Translations under genes and position numbers: made by a program
Shown here: positions 34,457 through 44,175 of the stretch, piece by piece
How the letters are laid out: each line of letters opens with the position of its first letter
Position numbering within the stretch: the stretch's first letter is position 1
NCBI RefSeq assembly: GCF_000935025.1
Contig: NZ_CP010836.1
Coordinates: 3,968,001-4,032,000 of the forward strand
Reading direction: 5' to 3'
DNA length: 64,000 bases
Source: Sphingomonas hengshuiensis
Lineage (GTDB): Bacteria > Pseudomonadota > Alphaproteobacteria > Sphingomonadales > Sphingomonadaceae
Notes under the pieces: model-generated
Seen by the model: the letters and a program-made list of their open reading frames with translations, nothing else
Told to the model about the DNA's origin: nothing
Database searches by the model: none

Positions 34457-37400
34457 TCAGTGGAAGTCCCGCGACTTGACGGGAATCGCGTCCTCGCCGC
34501 GCGGGCGCCATGTGGCCTTGCGCTCGCGGGGATCGATCGTCCCGCCCTGCGTCGCGCCGTCGCCGGGGGCCGTCATCCGAGGCATATCGATCTCGCCCAC
34601 GTCACGCAGCCAGCCGGTCAGGTCGGTCAGCGCATCGGCGACGACATGGATCACCAGCCCCTCGCGCTGCACCCGCCCGCGAATCGCCAGCATCGTCGCC
34701 GACATCACGGTGCGGCGATGCGCCTCGAACCGGTCGGGCCACAGCACGGCATTGGCGATCCCGGTCTCGTCCTCCAGCGTTACGAACACCACTCCCTTGG
34801 CGCTGCCCGGACGCTGGCGGACGAGCACCAGCCCGGCGACTTCGACGCGCGCGCCGTCCTTCATGCGCAGCAAATCGCCGCATGGCGCGATCCGCCGCGC
34901 CGCCAGCCGCGCGCGCAGAAACGCCACCGGATGCCCGCGCAGGCTGAGCTGGGTGGCGCGGTAATCCTCCACCACTTCGCGCCCGGCGGTCAGCGGCACC
35001 AGCGCGACGGGCGCCTCGACACTCTCGGGCCGGGTGGTCCCCTGGCGCAGGTCGGCGGCGCTGAACAGGTCGAGCGGCTTGTTCGCCAGCCCCTTGATCG
35101 CCCACAGCGCCTGGCGCCGGTTGAGCCCCAGCGCCTGAAACGCATCGGCACGCGCCAGCCGCTCCAGCGCGGCGGGCTTGACGCCCGAGCGGCGCCACAC
35201 TTCGTCGATCGAGGTGAAGGAGCCGTGCGTGCGCGCTTCCAGGATCGCTTGGGCATCGGCCTGCGCCAGTCCCTGCACGATTCCCATGCCGAGGCGGAGG
35301 GGGAGGCGTTTCTGGTACTCCCCGCCGTTTGAGATCGCCTCGCCCTCACCCTTCCCACCGCCTATGGCGGCGGGCCCCTTCCCTCTCCCAAAGGGAGAGG
35401 GAGTTTCGCGTCCTTTCCCTCTCCCTTTGGGAGAGGGAGGGAGCGCCGAAGGCGCGGAAGGGTGAGGGTGACAACAGTGCAACCGCGTATCCCACTCGCT
35501 GTCGTTGATGCACACCGCGCAGATCTCGACGCCGTGGTCGCGCGCGTCGCGGACGATCTGGGCGGGGGCGTAGAAGCCCATGGGCTGGGCATTGAGCAGC
35601 GCCGCGCAGAAAATGTCGGGATGGTGGCATTTCATCCAGCTCGACGCATAGGCGATCTTGGCGAAGCTGGCGGCGTGGCTTTCGGGGAAGCCATAGCTGC
35701 CGAAGCCCTCGATCTGCTTGACCAGCCGCTCGGCGAACTCCGCGCTAATCCCGCGCGCGCGCATCCCCGACACCAGCTTCTCGTGGAATTCCCCCACCCC
35801 GCCGGTCGCCTTGAACGTCGCCATCTTGCGCCGGAGCTGGTCCGCCTCGCCGGGGGTGAACCCTGCCCCGATGATCGCGACCTGCATCGCCTGTTCCTGG
35901 AACAGCGGCACGCCCAGCGTCTTTTGCAGCACCTGTTCCAGCGCGGGCGAGGGATAGTCGATCTTCGCGCGCGGATTGTTGCGCAGCAATTCGCGGCGCT
36001 TGAGGTACGGGTGGACCATGTCGCCCTGGATCGGGCCGGGCCGCACGATCGCCACCTGGATCGCGATGTCGTAGAAATTCTCCGGGCGCATCCGCGGCAG
36101 CATCGACATTTGCGCGCGGCTCTCGATCTGGAACGTGCCCAGCGTATCGGCCCTTTGGATCATCGCGAAGGTGGCGGGATCGTCGACCTGGAGCGTGTCC
36201 GACGCCATCGTCATCCGCACCCCCTTGTGCGTCTCCAGCAAGTCGAACGCGCGGCGCATACAGCCCAGCATCCCCAGCCCGAGGATGTCGACCTTCATCA
36301 GCCCCAGCTCCTCGATGTCGAGCTTTTCCCACTCGACCACGCGGCGATCGACCATCGCGGCGGGCTCGATCGGCACCAGCGAATCGAGCCGGTCGCGAGT
36401 CAGCACGAAGCCGCCGGGATGCTGCGACAAATGGCGCGGCGTGCCGATCAGCTCGCGCGCCAGCTCGAGCGTCAGCGCAAGCCGCGGGTCGCTGCGGTCC
36501 AGCCCCAGCGCATCGGCATGGGCGTCGTCGACGGTGTTCGACCAGCCCCAGACCTGGCTCGACAGCGCCGCGGTCAGATCCTCGGGCAGCCCCAGCGCCT
36601 TGCCGACTTCGCGCAGCGCCCCGCGCGAGCGGAAGCGGCTGACCACCGCGGTCAGCGCGGCATGGTCATGGCCATAGGTTTCGTAGATCCACTGGATCAC
36701 TTCCTCGCGCCGCTCATGCTCGAAATCGATGTCGATATCGGGCGGCTCGCCGCGATCCTCGGAGATGAAGCGCTCGAACAGCAGCTTGTGCTTGACCGGA
36801 TCGATCGACGTGATCCCCAGCACGAAGCAGATCACCGAATTGGCCGCCGATCCGCGCCCCTGACACAGGATATGCTGGCTGCGGGCAAAGCCGACGATCG
36901 AGTGGACCGTCAGGAAATAGGGGGCGTAGCGCAGCTTGTGCACCAGCCGCAGCTCGTGGCGCAGCAGCGCGCGATAGCGCCGGGGCGGGCGCGTCGGGAA
37001 GCGGGCGTTGAGCGCCCGCCACGCCATCCGCTCCAATGCCTTTTGCGGAGTGTGGCGGTGCATCACGATCTCGTCGGGATATTGATAGTCGAGGTCGCGC
37101 AGCGAAAAGCTGCACCGCTCGACGATCGCCGCCGATGCGCGCAGTGCGTCCGGGTGATCGGCGAACCGGCGCGCCATTTCTTGCGGCGGCTTCAGATGGC
37201 GATCGGCATTGCGCTCGCGGCGAAACCCCAGCGCGTCGATCGTGCAACGCTCGCGGATCGCGGTCATCACGTCCTGGAGCATGCGCGTGTCGGGATGGTG
37301 GTACAGCACGTCGCCGGTCGCCAGCGGCGTGAGCCCATAATGCGCCGCCGCCTCCGCCAGCCGGTGCAGCCGCAGCGCGTCGCCGGGGCGGCGATGCTGA

Positions 37401-37867
37401 GTCAGCGCGACATGGCCGCGGTCCCCGAACACATCCGCCATCCATTCGAGCGCGCGATCGTGGCGAACATCGCCCATAGCGGGCACCAGCGCGCCGACCA
37501 GCCCCTGCGCCACCTCCGCCACATCCTCCCAATGGAGGAAGCATTTGCCCTTCTCGCCATGCTGCGGATCGGCGCGCGCCTTGCCCAGCGTCAGCAGCCG
37601 GGTGAGCCGGCTCCACGCCGCGCGATCCTCGGGCCAGACCAGGATCGCGGTGCCGTCGACCAGGTCGAGCCGGCACCCGGCGACCAGCCGCACCCCCGTC
37701 GCCTCGCTCGCCACCAGCGCGCGGACCAGCCCCGCCACCGAATTGCGATCGGTCACGCCCAGCGCGGGCAGCCCCATCGCCGCAGCGGTCGCGAACAGTT
37801 CGTCGGGGGCGGAGGCGCCGCGCAGGAACGAATAATGCGTCGTCACCTGAAGCTCGGCATAGCTCAT
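34457..37867 (-). CDS. dnaE2: Error-prone DNA polymerase DnaE2 (ImuC)
   Basis: A 1136-residue C-family polymerase used for SOS mutagenesis. The PHP domain begins [20 protein letters not shown]; the palm holds [19 protein letters not shown] and the metal triad region [20 protein letters not shown]; the beta-strand part DKVDI-like segment reads [40 protein letters not shown] is the fingers/HhH part, followed by an OB fold. A REP-like element (35343-35468) is translated in frame as about residues 800-842, between [11 protein letters not shown] and [17 protein letters not shown]. The ATG overlaps the imuB stop by 4 bp. Confidence 0.96.
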   Translation of the reverse strand: MSYAELQVTTHYSFLRGASAPDELFATAAAMGLPALGVTDRNSVAGLVRALVASEATGVRLVAGCRLDLVDGTAILVWPEDRAAWSRLTRLLTLGKARADPQHGEKGKCFLHWEDVAEVAQGLVGALVPAMGDVRHDRALEWMADVFGDRGHVALTQHRRPGDALRLHRLAEAAAHYGLTPLATGDVLYHHPDTRMLQDVMTAIRERCTIDALGFRRERNADRHLKPPQEMARRFADHPDALRASAAIVERCSFSLRDLDYQYPDEIVMHRHTPQKALERMAWRALNARFPTRPPRRYRALLRHELRLVHKLRYAPYFLTVHSIVGFARSQHILCQGRGSAANSVICFVLGITSIDPVKHKLLFERFISEDRGEPPDIDIDFEHERREEVIQWIYETYGHDHAALTAVVSRFRSRGALREVGKALGLPEDLTAALSSQVWGWSNTVDDAHADALGLDRSDPRLALTLELARELIGTPRHLSQHPGGFVLTRDRLDSLVPIEPAAMVDRRVVEWEKLDIEELGLMKVDILGLGMLGCMRRAFDLLETHKGVRMTMASDTLQVDDPATFAMIQRADTLGTFQIESRAQMSMLPRMRPENFYDIAIQVAIVRPGPIQGDMVHPYLKRRELLRNNPRAKIDYPSPALEQVLQKTLGVPLFQEQAMQVAIIGAGFTPGEADQLRRKMATFKATGGVGEFHEKLVSGMRARGISAEFAERLVKQIEGFGSYGFPESHAASFAKIAYASSWMKCHHPDIFCAALLNAQPMGFYAPAQIVRDARDHGVEICAVCINDSEWDTRLHCCHPHPSAPSALPPSPKGRGKGRETPSPFGRGKGPAAIGGGKGEGEAISNGGEYQKRLPLRLGMGIVQGLAQADAQAILEARTHGSFTSIDEVWRRSGVKPAALERLARADAFQALGLNRRQALWAIKGLANKPLDLFSAADLRQGTTRPESVEAPVALVPLTAGREVVEDYRATQLSLRGHPVAFLRARLAARRIAPCGDLLRMKDGARVEVAGLVLVRQRPGSAKGVVFVTLEDETGIANAVLWPDRFEAHRRTVMSATMLAIRGRVQREGLVIHVVADALTDLTGWLRDVGEIDMPRMTAPGDGATQGGTIDPRERKATWRPRGEDAIPVKSRDFH
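35343..35468. repeat. REP pair inside dnaE2, in frame
   Basis: Left unit ccctcacccttcccaccgcc to about 35400, right unit from ccctctccctttgggagagg to ggaagggtgaggg, in inverted orientation. The left unit shares ccctcacccttcccaccgc and ggcgggccccttccctctcc with the repeat beside the DUF559 gene at 59784-59843; the right unit matches the one at 59360-59420. The dnaE2 frame stays open and yields Ser/Pro/Gly/Lys-rich residues. Confidence 0.92.
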
Positions 37868-40131
37868 CCGAACACCCCGTGGAGATACCAGCCGAGATCG
37901 CCGGTCACTGCGCGCTCGCCATCGCCGCGGCGGAACAGCCAGTAGCGGCGCCCGGCCTCGTCCTCGACGCGGAAATAGTCGCGGACGCTGTGGGTCTCGG
38001 CACGGCTGCGCCACCATTCGCCATGGATGCGCTCGGGCCCGTCGGCGCGGACGACGCGGTGGCTCTGCCCACGCCAGGTGAAGCGGCGCGGCGGCTGATC
38101 GGGGAGCAGCGCGATGACGTCGTCCACCCGCTCGGGGCGCAGCAGCAACCGGGCGGGACGCGGCCAATCGGGGTGCCAGACGGGCGGTGGCCCCGCCTGG
38201 TCGAGCCGGCGGACATCGTCGGCGCGCAGCGGGGCGGCCGCACGCGCCGGCGGATCGAGTACCCCCGCCCGCGCCACCGAACGTTCGGGCACGTCGCTCT
38301 CCACCGGGCGGCTGCGCCACATCCGCGCCATCCCGATCCGCGTCGCCAGCGTATCGACCAAAGGCGCAAGGTCGGGCGGCGCATCCTCGTCGAGCCGCTC
38401 GACGATCGCCTGCGCCCCCAGCGGCTCGGCGCGGCGGAGGTGGAGCCGCAGCGCGTCGATGCCATAGCCGGGCTCGATCCCCTCGATCCGCCGGGTGAGC
38501 AGGCGGAGCAGATGCGCAGGATCGCGATTGGCGCGCGCGAGGCCGATGGGCACGCATTGCGGCACGCCATCGACGCGGTCGGCGATCAGCTCGATATGCC
38601 GCGCCCCCAGCCCCGCCTGCGCCAGCGCCTCGGCAAAGCGCGCGACGAGCACGCCCATCCAATGCGCGATCGCATCGGGCGTGGCGATCGGCTCGGCGAA
38701 GCGCTCGACGATCAGGATCGGTTCGTGCGGCACCAGCGGGTCGAAGGGTTCGGGCAGCGCGCCCAGCGCCTGGTCGATCCGCGCGACCAGCGTCATGCCG
38801 AACCGCCGGGCAAGCGGCGCGCGCGGCATCGCCACCAGCGCGCCGATCGTCTCGACCCCCAGCCGGTGGAGCAGCTCGACTGCGCGCGGCTCGATCCGCA
38901 GCGCGGCGATCGGCAGCCCGGCCAGCGCCTCGCCTTGCCGCCCCGGCGGGCACAGTCCGCCGGGCGTATGGCGGGCGAGTGCATGCGCCGCGCCGATCGT
39001 GTCGGCCACGGCGATCCGCGCGCTGAACCCCGCGCGCGCCAGGAAGCGCAGGATGCGCCGCGCCATCGCCCCCTCGCCGCCGAACAGATGCGCGGTGCCG
39101 GTGAGGTCGAGCAACAGCCCGTCCTCGCCATCGGCCATCACCACCGGGCACCAGCGCCGCGCGGCACGGAGCGCGAGTCGGCGCAGCGCGGCACGATCCC
39201 CCGCCAGATCGGCGGGACGGATGTCGAGCCCCGGCACCTGCGCCCGCGCCTGGGCCAGCGGCATGCCGGGACCGATCCCCAGCGCGCGGGCTTGGCGGCA
39301 GGCGGCGGCGATCTCGACGCGGTTGCCGGTGCGCAGCGTGGTGACGAGGGGGGGGAGTTGCTCGGAGGGAGGCGTAGAAGGGTGTGACGGCTTACCGCCA
39401 CCGCTTTTGGCGCCGTCATCCTGACGAAAGTCAGGATCCATTCGGTGCTCCGTCGGTGCTTCTGCTTCCGGCGGAGAGGCGAATGGATCCCAGCCTTCGC
39501 TGGGATGACGGGTCTTAAGCACGAGTGATGACCCTGCCCCGCCCCCTCCACCACCCGCTGCGCGGGCGGTCCCCAATGCGGATTTTACGGGCGCACCTCC
39601 CTCGTCGGAGCGCATCGCGCGCAATGGAGGGCTTGCCGCCACGTCGCTGGAAAAGGAACCCCCGTCATGCTGAACTTGTTTCAGCATCCAGTCCTCAACT
39701 TGCCTCGCCGTAGCTTGTGGGGCCTTGGATGCTGAAACAAGTTCAGCATGACGGCGGGAAGAAGCGACGTCCCATTCGCTATGCGGCGCCCCCAGGCTTC
39801 CCGAGCCCAATGCGGGAACGACCGGCACGCCCCCCTCATCGGAACGCATCGCCCGAAACGGCGCGCGCGCCGCCTCACTACGCCGCCCGATCTCATGCTT
39901 CCCCGGTTGCCGATGCGCCGGAACCTGTCCCTCGCGGGCCCAGCGCGCGCCGGGGCGCCAGCCGCCGCCGCGGGGCACCGAACAGGCATGTTCCTGTTCG
40001 GCCGCCGCCACTTGACCAAGCGCGTCCAGCGATGCGGGGGGCCGGGCCTCAGGCGGCCTGGCGGTCCGCTCTGCCTGTCGCAGCCGTTCGATGGCCCAAT
40101 GCGGCAGGTAGAGCGCAGCGACCCGTTGCAT
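37864..40131 (-). CDS. imuB: ImuB, Y-family polymerase-like protein, with long repeat-derived insertion
   Basis: Noncatalytic Y-family relative that links ImuA/DnaE2 to the beta clamp. The N-terminus [19 protein letters not shown] and the part from residue about 261 ([58 protein letters not shown]) are typical, as is the C-terminal [20 protein letters not shown]. At 755 residues it is some 230 longer than usual. The excess, about residues 30-260, is low-complexity and is encoded largely by two palindromic repeats plus a duplicated segment (RAMRSDEGG occurs twice). The frame stays open. It overlaps imuA by 83 bp. Confidence 0.9.
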   Translation of the reverse strand: MQRVAALYLPHWAIERLRQAERTARPPEARPPASLDALGQVAAAEQEHACSVPRGGGWRPGARWAREGQVPAHRQPGKHEIGRRSEAARAPFRAMRSDEGGVPVVPALGSGSLGAPHSEWDVASSRRHAELVSASKAPQATARQVEDWMLKQVQHDGGSFSSDVAASPPLRAMRSDEGGAPVKSALGTARAAGGGGGGAGSSLVLKTRHPSEGWDPFASPPEAEAPTEHRMDPDFRQDDGAKSGGGKPSHPSTPPSEQLPPLVTTLRTGNRVEIAAACRQARALGIGPGMPLAQARAQVPGLDIRPADLAGDRAALRRLALRAARRWCPVVMADGEDGLLLDLTGTAHLFGGEGAMARRILRFLARAGFSARIAVADTIGAAHALARHTPGGLCPPGRQGEALAGLPIAALRIEPRAVELLHRLGVETIGALVAMPRAPLARRFGMTLVARIDQALGALPEPFDPLVPHEPILIVERFAEPIATPDAIAHWMGVLVARFAEALAQAGLGARHIELIADRVDGVPQCVPIGLARANRDPAHLLRLLTRRIEGIEPGYGIDALRLHLRRAEPLGAQAIVERLDEDAPPDLAPLVDTLATRIGMARMWRSRPVESDVPERSVARAGVLDPPARAAAPLRADDVRRLDQAGPPPVWHPDWPRPARLLLRPERVDDVIALLPDQPPRRFTWRGQSHRVVRADGPERIHGEWWRSRAETHSVRDYFRVEDEAGRRYWLFRRGDGERAVTGDLGWYLHGVFG
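39413..39510. repeat. Palindromic repeat, ccgtcatcctgac type, inside imuB
   Basis: Begins ccgtcatcctgacgaaagtc and ends ccttcgctgggatgacg; nearly the same as the intergenic copy at 33451-33547 in both arms, with a different centre. In the imuB frame it encodes [15 protein letters not shown] and [13 protein letters not shown], about residues 207-240, without a stop. Confidence 0.9.
39662..39754. repeat. Palindromic repeat, ccgtcatgctgaac type, inside imuB
   Basis: Left arm ccgtcatgctgaacttgttt and cagcatcca pair with tggatgctgaaacaagttca and gcatgacgg at the right. The inverted arms are about 30 bases long and nearly perfect. In the imuB frame they read [11 protein letters not shown] and [12 protein letters not shown] (about residues 127-157). 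Confidence 0.9.
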
Positions 40132-40795
40132 CGCACGCCTCCACTATCTGTTCGAAACCCTCCCCCCCTTTTTGCCGCGCCAGCGTCAGCCGCCAGCGCG
40201 CACGTCCCACCCCGGCCACCGGCAACGGTGCCGAGGGCGCGCAGCCCACGCGCCAGCGCGTCACGGCGGCGGAGGGCACGCGGATCGGGTCCGAACCCTC
40301 GCGCGCGTGGCGCTTCATCAGCAGCGCGATCGTGCGCCCGCCCTCCGCCGCCAGTTGCAGCCGCCGCGTCGCGGTCATGTCCGCGCGCCGCGCCTCGCCG
40401 ATCACCGCGCCCAGCCCGCGATGCCGCAACCCTTCCTCCATGATCGCCAGCAGCTCGGCATCGTCGGCGGCCTCGGCATAGATCAGCCGTTTCGGGTCGA
40501 GCCCCGATTGCGCCAGCCCCGGCGCGAACAGGTCGCGCCGCCGCACCACCCACAGCACCGGTCCCCAGGCGCGCGCCGCGATCCCGCTGACGAACAGCGT
40601 GGCGGCGCAATCCTCGGCCATGTCGGGCGCGGCGGGGGCAATCTCATGCAGCGCGTCGAGCCGCAGCCCGCCATCCGCCAGCCGCGAATCGATCGGCGCC
40701 AGCCCGAAGGGCAGCACCGGGCGACGCCGGAAACCCCCGGTCTCAAGCCCGGCCAGCGTCTCGCGCAATTGCTTCAGAACGGCAGGATCGGCCAT
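40049..40795 (-). CDS. imuA: ImuA, SOS mutagenesis accessory protein (RecA-like)
   Basis: A 248-residue ImuA (SulA/RecA-like superfamily), which interacts with ImuB in the mutasome. It begins MADPAVLKQLRETLAGLE and continues RPVLPFGLAPIDSRLADGGL, the family's start, then GPVLWVVRRRDLFAPGLAQS, EEGLRHRGLGAVIGEAR and GGRTIALLMKRHARE. The Walker-like site is degenerate as in relatives. ATG at 40795 is preferred over one 54 bp upstream, as that would cover the LexA box. First gene of imuA-imuB-dnaE2; a LexA box lies 28 bp upstream. Confidence 0.92.
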   Translation of the reverse strand: MADPAVLKQLRETLAGLETGGFRRRPVLPFGLAPIDSRLADGGLRLDALHEIAPAAPDMAEDCAATLFVSGIAARAWGPVLWVVRRRDLFAPGLAQSGLDPKRLIYAEAADDAELLAIMEEGLRHRGLGAVIGEARRADMTATRRLQLAAEGGRTIALLMKRHAREGSDPIRVPSAAVTRWRVGCAPSAPLPVAGVGRARWRLTLARQKGGEGFEQIVEACDATGRCALPAALGHRTAATGRADRQAA

Positions 40796-40822
40796 TATCG
40801 TCACGACTCGGATGCGGAGTAT

Positions 40823-40837
40823 GTTCTTATTCTGTTC
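40823..40837 (-). promoter_or_regulatory. LexA (SOS) box before imuA
   Basis: The direct repeat gttc-ttattct-gttc matches the alphaproteobacterial LexA site GTTC-N7-GTTC exactly. It lies 28-42 bases upstream of the imuA start, at a place suited to repress the imuA-imuB-dnaE2 promoter. No other gene nearby is a known SOS gene; the divergent dehydrogenase starts 150 bp away. Confidence 0.85.
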
Positions 40838-40986
40838 CGATTGGCGCAAGAGTCAACGCCCGCGCGATCCTATTTTTCAGGACAGCGCTACTGACCTACT
40901 CGACAGCGCTCGTGAAATTTTATAACAAGACTTTTATCGAGTCCGTGCGTTCCTCAGGCGCAACGGATCAACCTGCTGGAGAGTCC

Positions 40987-42252
40987 ATGACCGCGCCGCG
41001 CGCCAATCTGCCGCCGCTTTCGCTGCATGTGCCGGAACCCCGCTTCCGCCCCGGCGACGAGGCGGATTTCAGCGACGTCGTGGTGCCGCCCGCGGGCAGC
41101 GGCCGCCGTCCGGACACTGCGGCCGCGGCGGACAGTTTCCACGAACTCGCTTATGGCCTGGTCCGCGTGCTCGACGATATGGGCCACGCCGTCGGCCCGT
41201 GGGACCCGCGCCTCGACGCCGATGCCAAGCGCAAAATGCTGCGCAGCATGGCGCTGACCCGCGCGTTCGACGAGCGCATGTTCCGTGCGCAGCGCCAGGG
41301 CAAGACCAGCTTCTACATGAAGTCCACCGGCGAGGAGGCGGTGTCGGTCGCCGCCACGATGGCGCTGGCCAGCGACGACATGTGCTTCCCCAGCTATCGG
41401 CAGCAGGGCATCCTGATCACCCGCGGCTATCCGCTGGTGACGATGATGAACCAGATTTATTCGAACCGCGGCGATCCGTTGCAGGGGCGCCAGTTGCCGA
41501 TCATGTATTCGGCGAAGGACCATGGCTTCTTCTCGATCTCGGGCAATCTCGCGACGCAATATCCGCAGGCGGTGGGCTGGGCGATGGCGAGCGCGGCCAA
41601 GGGCGACAGCCGCATCGCCGCGACCTGGTGCGGCGAGGGCAGCACCGCGGAGGGCGACTTCCACTCGGCGCTGACCTTCGCGACGGTGTACAAGGCGCCG
41701 GTCATCCTCAACATCGTCAACAATCAATGGGCGATCAGCAGCTTTTCGGGCTTTGCCGGCGCCGAGGCGACGACCTTTGCGGCGCGGGCGATCGGCTATG
41801 GCATTGCCGGGCTGCGGGTGGACGGCAATGACGCGCTGGCGGTCTATGCGGCGACGCAGTGGGCGGCGGAGCGCGCGCGGACCAACCAGGGGCCGACGCT
41901 GATCGAGCATTTCACCTATCGCGCCGAGGGGCATTCGACGTCGGACGATCCCACCGCCTATCGCTCGGCGGGCGAGCCCAATGCCTGGCCGCTGGGCGAC
42001 CCGATCCGGCGACTCAAGGATCATCTGATCGCGACCGGCGAATGGGACGATGCCCGCCAGCAGGCGATGGACCTCGACCTCGCCGAACAGGTCAAGGCGG
42101 CGCAGAAGGAAGCCGAGAAGAACGGCATCCTCGGCCATGGCATGCACCAGCCGTTCGAGACGATGTTCGAAGGCGTGTTCGAGCATATGCCCTGGCACCT
42201 CAAGGAACAGAGCGAGCAGATGATGGCCGAGCGCAAGGCGGCGGGGATATGA
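40987..42252 (+). CDS. Branched-chain 2-oxoacid dehydrogenase E1 alpha
   Basis: A 421-residue thiamine-diphosphate-dependent E1 alpha subunit of the 2-oxoisovalerate dehydrogenase complex (Val/Leu/Ile degradation). Motifs: MALTRAFDERMFRAQRQGK, STGEEAVSVAATMAL, the ThDP-binding GEGSTAEGDFHSALTFATVY and NNQWAISSF, then the phosphorylation-loop-like TYRAEGHSTSDDPTAYR. The long N-terminus with PEPRFRPGDEADFS is typical of this BCKDH type. ATG 40987 follows GGAGAG. It overlaps the next gene by ATGA. Confidence 0.94.
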   Translation: MTAPRANLPPLSLHVPEPRFRPGDEADFSDVVVPPAGSGRRPDTAAAADSFHELAYGLVRVLDDMGHAVGPWDPRLDADAKRKMLRSMALTRAFDERMFRAQRQGKTSFYMKSTGEEAVSVAATMALASDDMCFPSYRQQGILITRGYPLVTMMNQIYSNRGDPLQGRQLPIMYSAKDHGFFSISGNLATQYPQAVGWAMASAAKGDSRIAATWCGEGSTAEGDFHSALTFATVYKAPVILNIVNNQWAISSFSGFAGAEATTFAARAIGYGIAGLRVDGNDALAVYAATQWAAERARTNQGPTLIEHFTYRAEGHSTSDDPTAYRSAGEPNAWPLGDPIRRLKDHLIATGEWDDARQQAMDLDLAEQVKAAQKEAEKNGILGHGMHQPFETMFEGVFEHMPWHLKEQSEQMMAERKAAGI

Positions 42253-43115
42253 ACGCGATCCTCACCCGCCGCGCGCTGTTGCAGGGTGCGGTCGCGCTGG
42301 GCGGGCTGGCGCTGCTGCCCCCCGGGCTGCTCCACGCGCAGACTGCGGGGCCGGAGACGATCGACCTCGCGGTATCGTCGGCGCGCAGCACCACGCTGAC
42401 CCTATGGCGCCCGGCGGGGTCGCCGCGCGGCGTGCTGTTGTTCTCGACCGGCCATGGTTCGTGGCCCGAACGCTATGCGGCGATGGTGCAGGCGCTGGTC
42501 GCCGATGGCTATGCGGTGCTCGCGCCGCTGCATGTCGATTCGACGCGCCATCCCGATCGCGCGAAGTTCGATTCGCGCCAGGGCTTTTTCGAGCGGATCG
42601 CCGATATGCGCGCGACCAGCGCCCATGCCGCCAAGACATTCCCCGACCTGCCCGTCGCGGCGATGGGGCATAGCTATGGCGCGCTGATCGCCTTGGGGAT
42701 GGGCGGCGCGCTCGCCAATCTGCTGCCGATGCGCGATGCGCGGGTCGGCGCGGTGCTGGCCTTTTCGTCGCCGGGCGCGATTCCGGGGCTGGTGCGGCCC
42801 GGCGCCTATGCCGCGCTGGCGGTGCCGACGATGCTGATCACCGGCACGCGCGACCTGGTCGAGGGGTTCGTGACCGATCCCGCCGACCATCTCCAGCCGA
42901 TCGAACAGAGCCCGGCGGGGGACAAATATGCACTGGTGATCGCAGGCGGCGAGCATGGCCTCGTCTATGCGGCGGGCACCCCCGGCTTTGCGCGGGCGCG
43001 GGTGGCGGCGGGCGATTTCCTGGCCGCCTATGTCCCCGCCAATCCCGCCGCCAGGGCAAGGCTGGCCGAGATGCGCGTGGCGCCCGGCGACCGCTTCATC
43101 GTGCGCGAGGGCTGA
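42249..43115 (+). CDS. Alpha/beta hydrolase with Tat-type signal peptide
   Basis: A 288-residue alpha/beta-hydrolase (dienelactone hydrolase / platelet-activating factor acetylhydrolase-like). The N-terminus MNAILTRRALLQGAVALGGL has the twin Arg of a Tat signal. The fold shows GVLLFSTGHGSWPERYAAMV (oxyanion region), the nucleophile Ser in AAMGHSYGALIAL, ITGTRDLVEGF with the likely acid, and GGEHGLVYA with the likely His. It overlaps E1 alpha by ATGA and is 2 bp before E1 beta, so it sits inside the dehydrogenase operon. An exported enzyme here is odd; substrate unknown. Confidence 0.85.
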   Translation: MNAILTRRALLQGAVALGGLALLPPGLLHAQTAGPETIDLAVSSARSTTLTLWRPAGSPRGVLLFSTGHGSWPERYAAMVQALVADGYAVLAPLHVDSTRHPDRAKFDSRQGFFERIADMRATSAHAAKTFPDLPVAAMGHSYGALIALGMGGALANLLPMRDARVGAVLAFSSPGAIPGLVRPGAYAALAVPTMLITGTRDLVEGFVTDPADHLQPIEQSPAGDKYALVIAGGEHGLVYAAGTPGFARARVAAGDFLAAYVPANPAARARLAEMRVAPGDRFIVREG

Positions 43116-43117
43116 AG

Positions 43118-44170
43118 ATGACCGACACCGAAACCGCCGCGCCCGACGCCGGCACCACCAGCCGCATGACCATGATCCAGGCGATCAATTCCGCCATGGA
43201 CGTGATGATGGCACGCGATCCCGACGTCGTCGTGATGGGCGAGGATGTCGGCTATTTCGGCGGCGTGTTCCGCGCGACCGCGGGCCTGCAGACCAAATAT
43301 GGCAAGACTCGCGCGTTCGACACGCCGATTACCGAGATCGGCATCGTCGGCGTCGCGATCGGCATGGCCGCATATGGCCTGCGCCCGGTGCCCGAGATCC
43401 AGTTCGCCGACTATATCTACCCCGCGCTCGACCAATTGGTGAGCGAGGCGGCGCGGCTGCGCTATCGCTCGAACGGGGACTTCATTGCGCCGATCACGGT
43501 GCGCAGCCCCTATGGCGGCGGCATTTTCGGCGGGCAGACGCACAGCCAGAGCCCCGAGGGCATCTTCACCCATGTCTCGGGCATCAAGACGGTGATCCCG
43601 TCGACCCCCTATGACGCCAAGGGGCTGCTGATCGCCGCGATCGAGGATAATGATCCGGTGCTCTTCCTCGAGCCCAAGCGTATCTATAACGGCCCGTTCG
43701 ACGGCCATTATGACCGCCCCTCGCGCAACTGGAGCGCGCATCCGGCGGGCGCGGTGCCCGAGGGGCATTACCGCATCGAACTGGGCAAGGCGGCGACGGT
43801 GCGCGCGGGCGAGGCGGTGACGGTCCTCTGCTATGGCACGATGGTCCATGTCGTCGAGGCGACCGTCGAGGCAATGGGCGTCGATGCCGAGATCATCGAC
43901 CTGCGCACGCTCGTCCCCCTCGACATCGCGGCGATCGAGGCGTCGGTGCAGAAGACCGGGCGCTGCATGATCGTGCACGAGGCGACACGCACCAGCGGCT
44001 TTGGCGCCGAATTGTCAGCGCTCGTCCAGGAACGCTGCTTCTATCACCTGGAGGCGCCGATCGCGCGCGTCACCGGGTTCGACACGCCGTATCCCCACAG
44101 CCTCGAATGGGCCTATTTCCCCGGCCCGGTGCGCATCCGCGAGGCTTTGACCAAACTCCTGAAGGACTGA
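43118..44170 (+). CDS. Branched-chain 2-oxoacid dehydrogenase E1 beta
   Basis: A 350-residue E1 beta subunit (transketolase-like). It begins with TMIQAINSAMDVMMARDPDV and VVMGEDVGYFGGVFRATAGL, has the typical RAFDTPITEIGIVGVAIGMA, then PYGGGIFGGQTHSQSPEGIF, and ends with the C-terminal transketolase domain LVPLDIAAIEASVQKTGRC and ARVTGFDTPYPHS. It forms the alpha2-beta2 E1 with the product at 40987. The next gene (E2) follows by 5 bp. Confidence 0.95.
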   Translation: MTDTETAAPDAGTTSRMTMIQAINSAMDVMMARDPDVVVMGEDVGYFGGVFRATAGLQTKYGKTRAFDTPITEIGIVGVAIGMAAYGLRPVPEIQFADYIYPALDQLVSEAARLRYRSNGDFIAPITVRSPYGGGIFGGQTHSQSPEGIFTHVSGIKTVIPSTPYDAKGLLIAAIEDNDPVLFLEPKRIYNGPFDGHYDRPSRNWSAHPAGAVPEGHYRIELGKAATVRAGEAVTVLCYGTMVHVVEATVEAMGVDAEIIDLRTLVPLDIAAIEASVQKTGRCMIVHEATRTSGFGAELSALVQERCFYHLEAPIARVTGFDTPYPHSLEWAYFPGPVRIREALTKLLKD

Positions 44171-44175
44171 CCGGC

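Noticed and set aside
37868..39151. Extension of the dnaE2 frame far upstream of its ATG
   Set aside because: This part is antisense-like, out-of-frame reading through imuB; the family start [17 protein letters not shown] and the ATGA overlap with imuB place the start at 37867.
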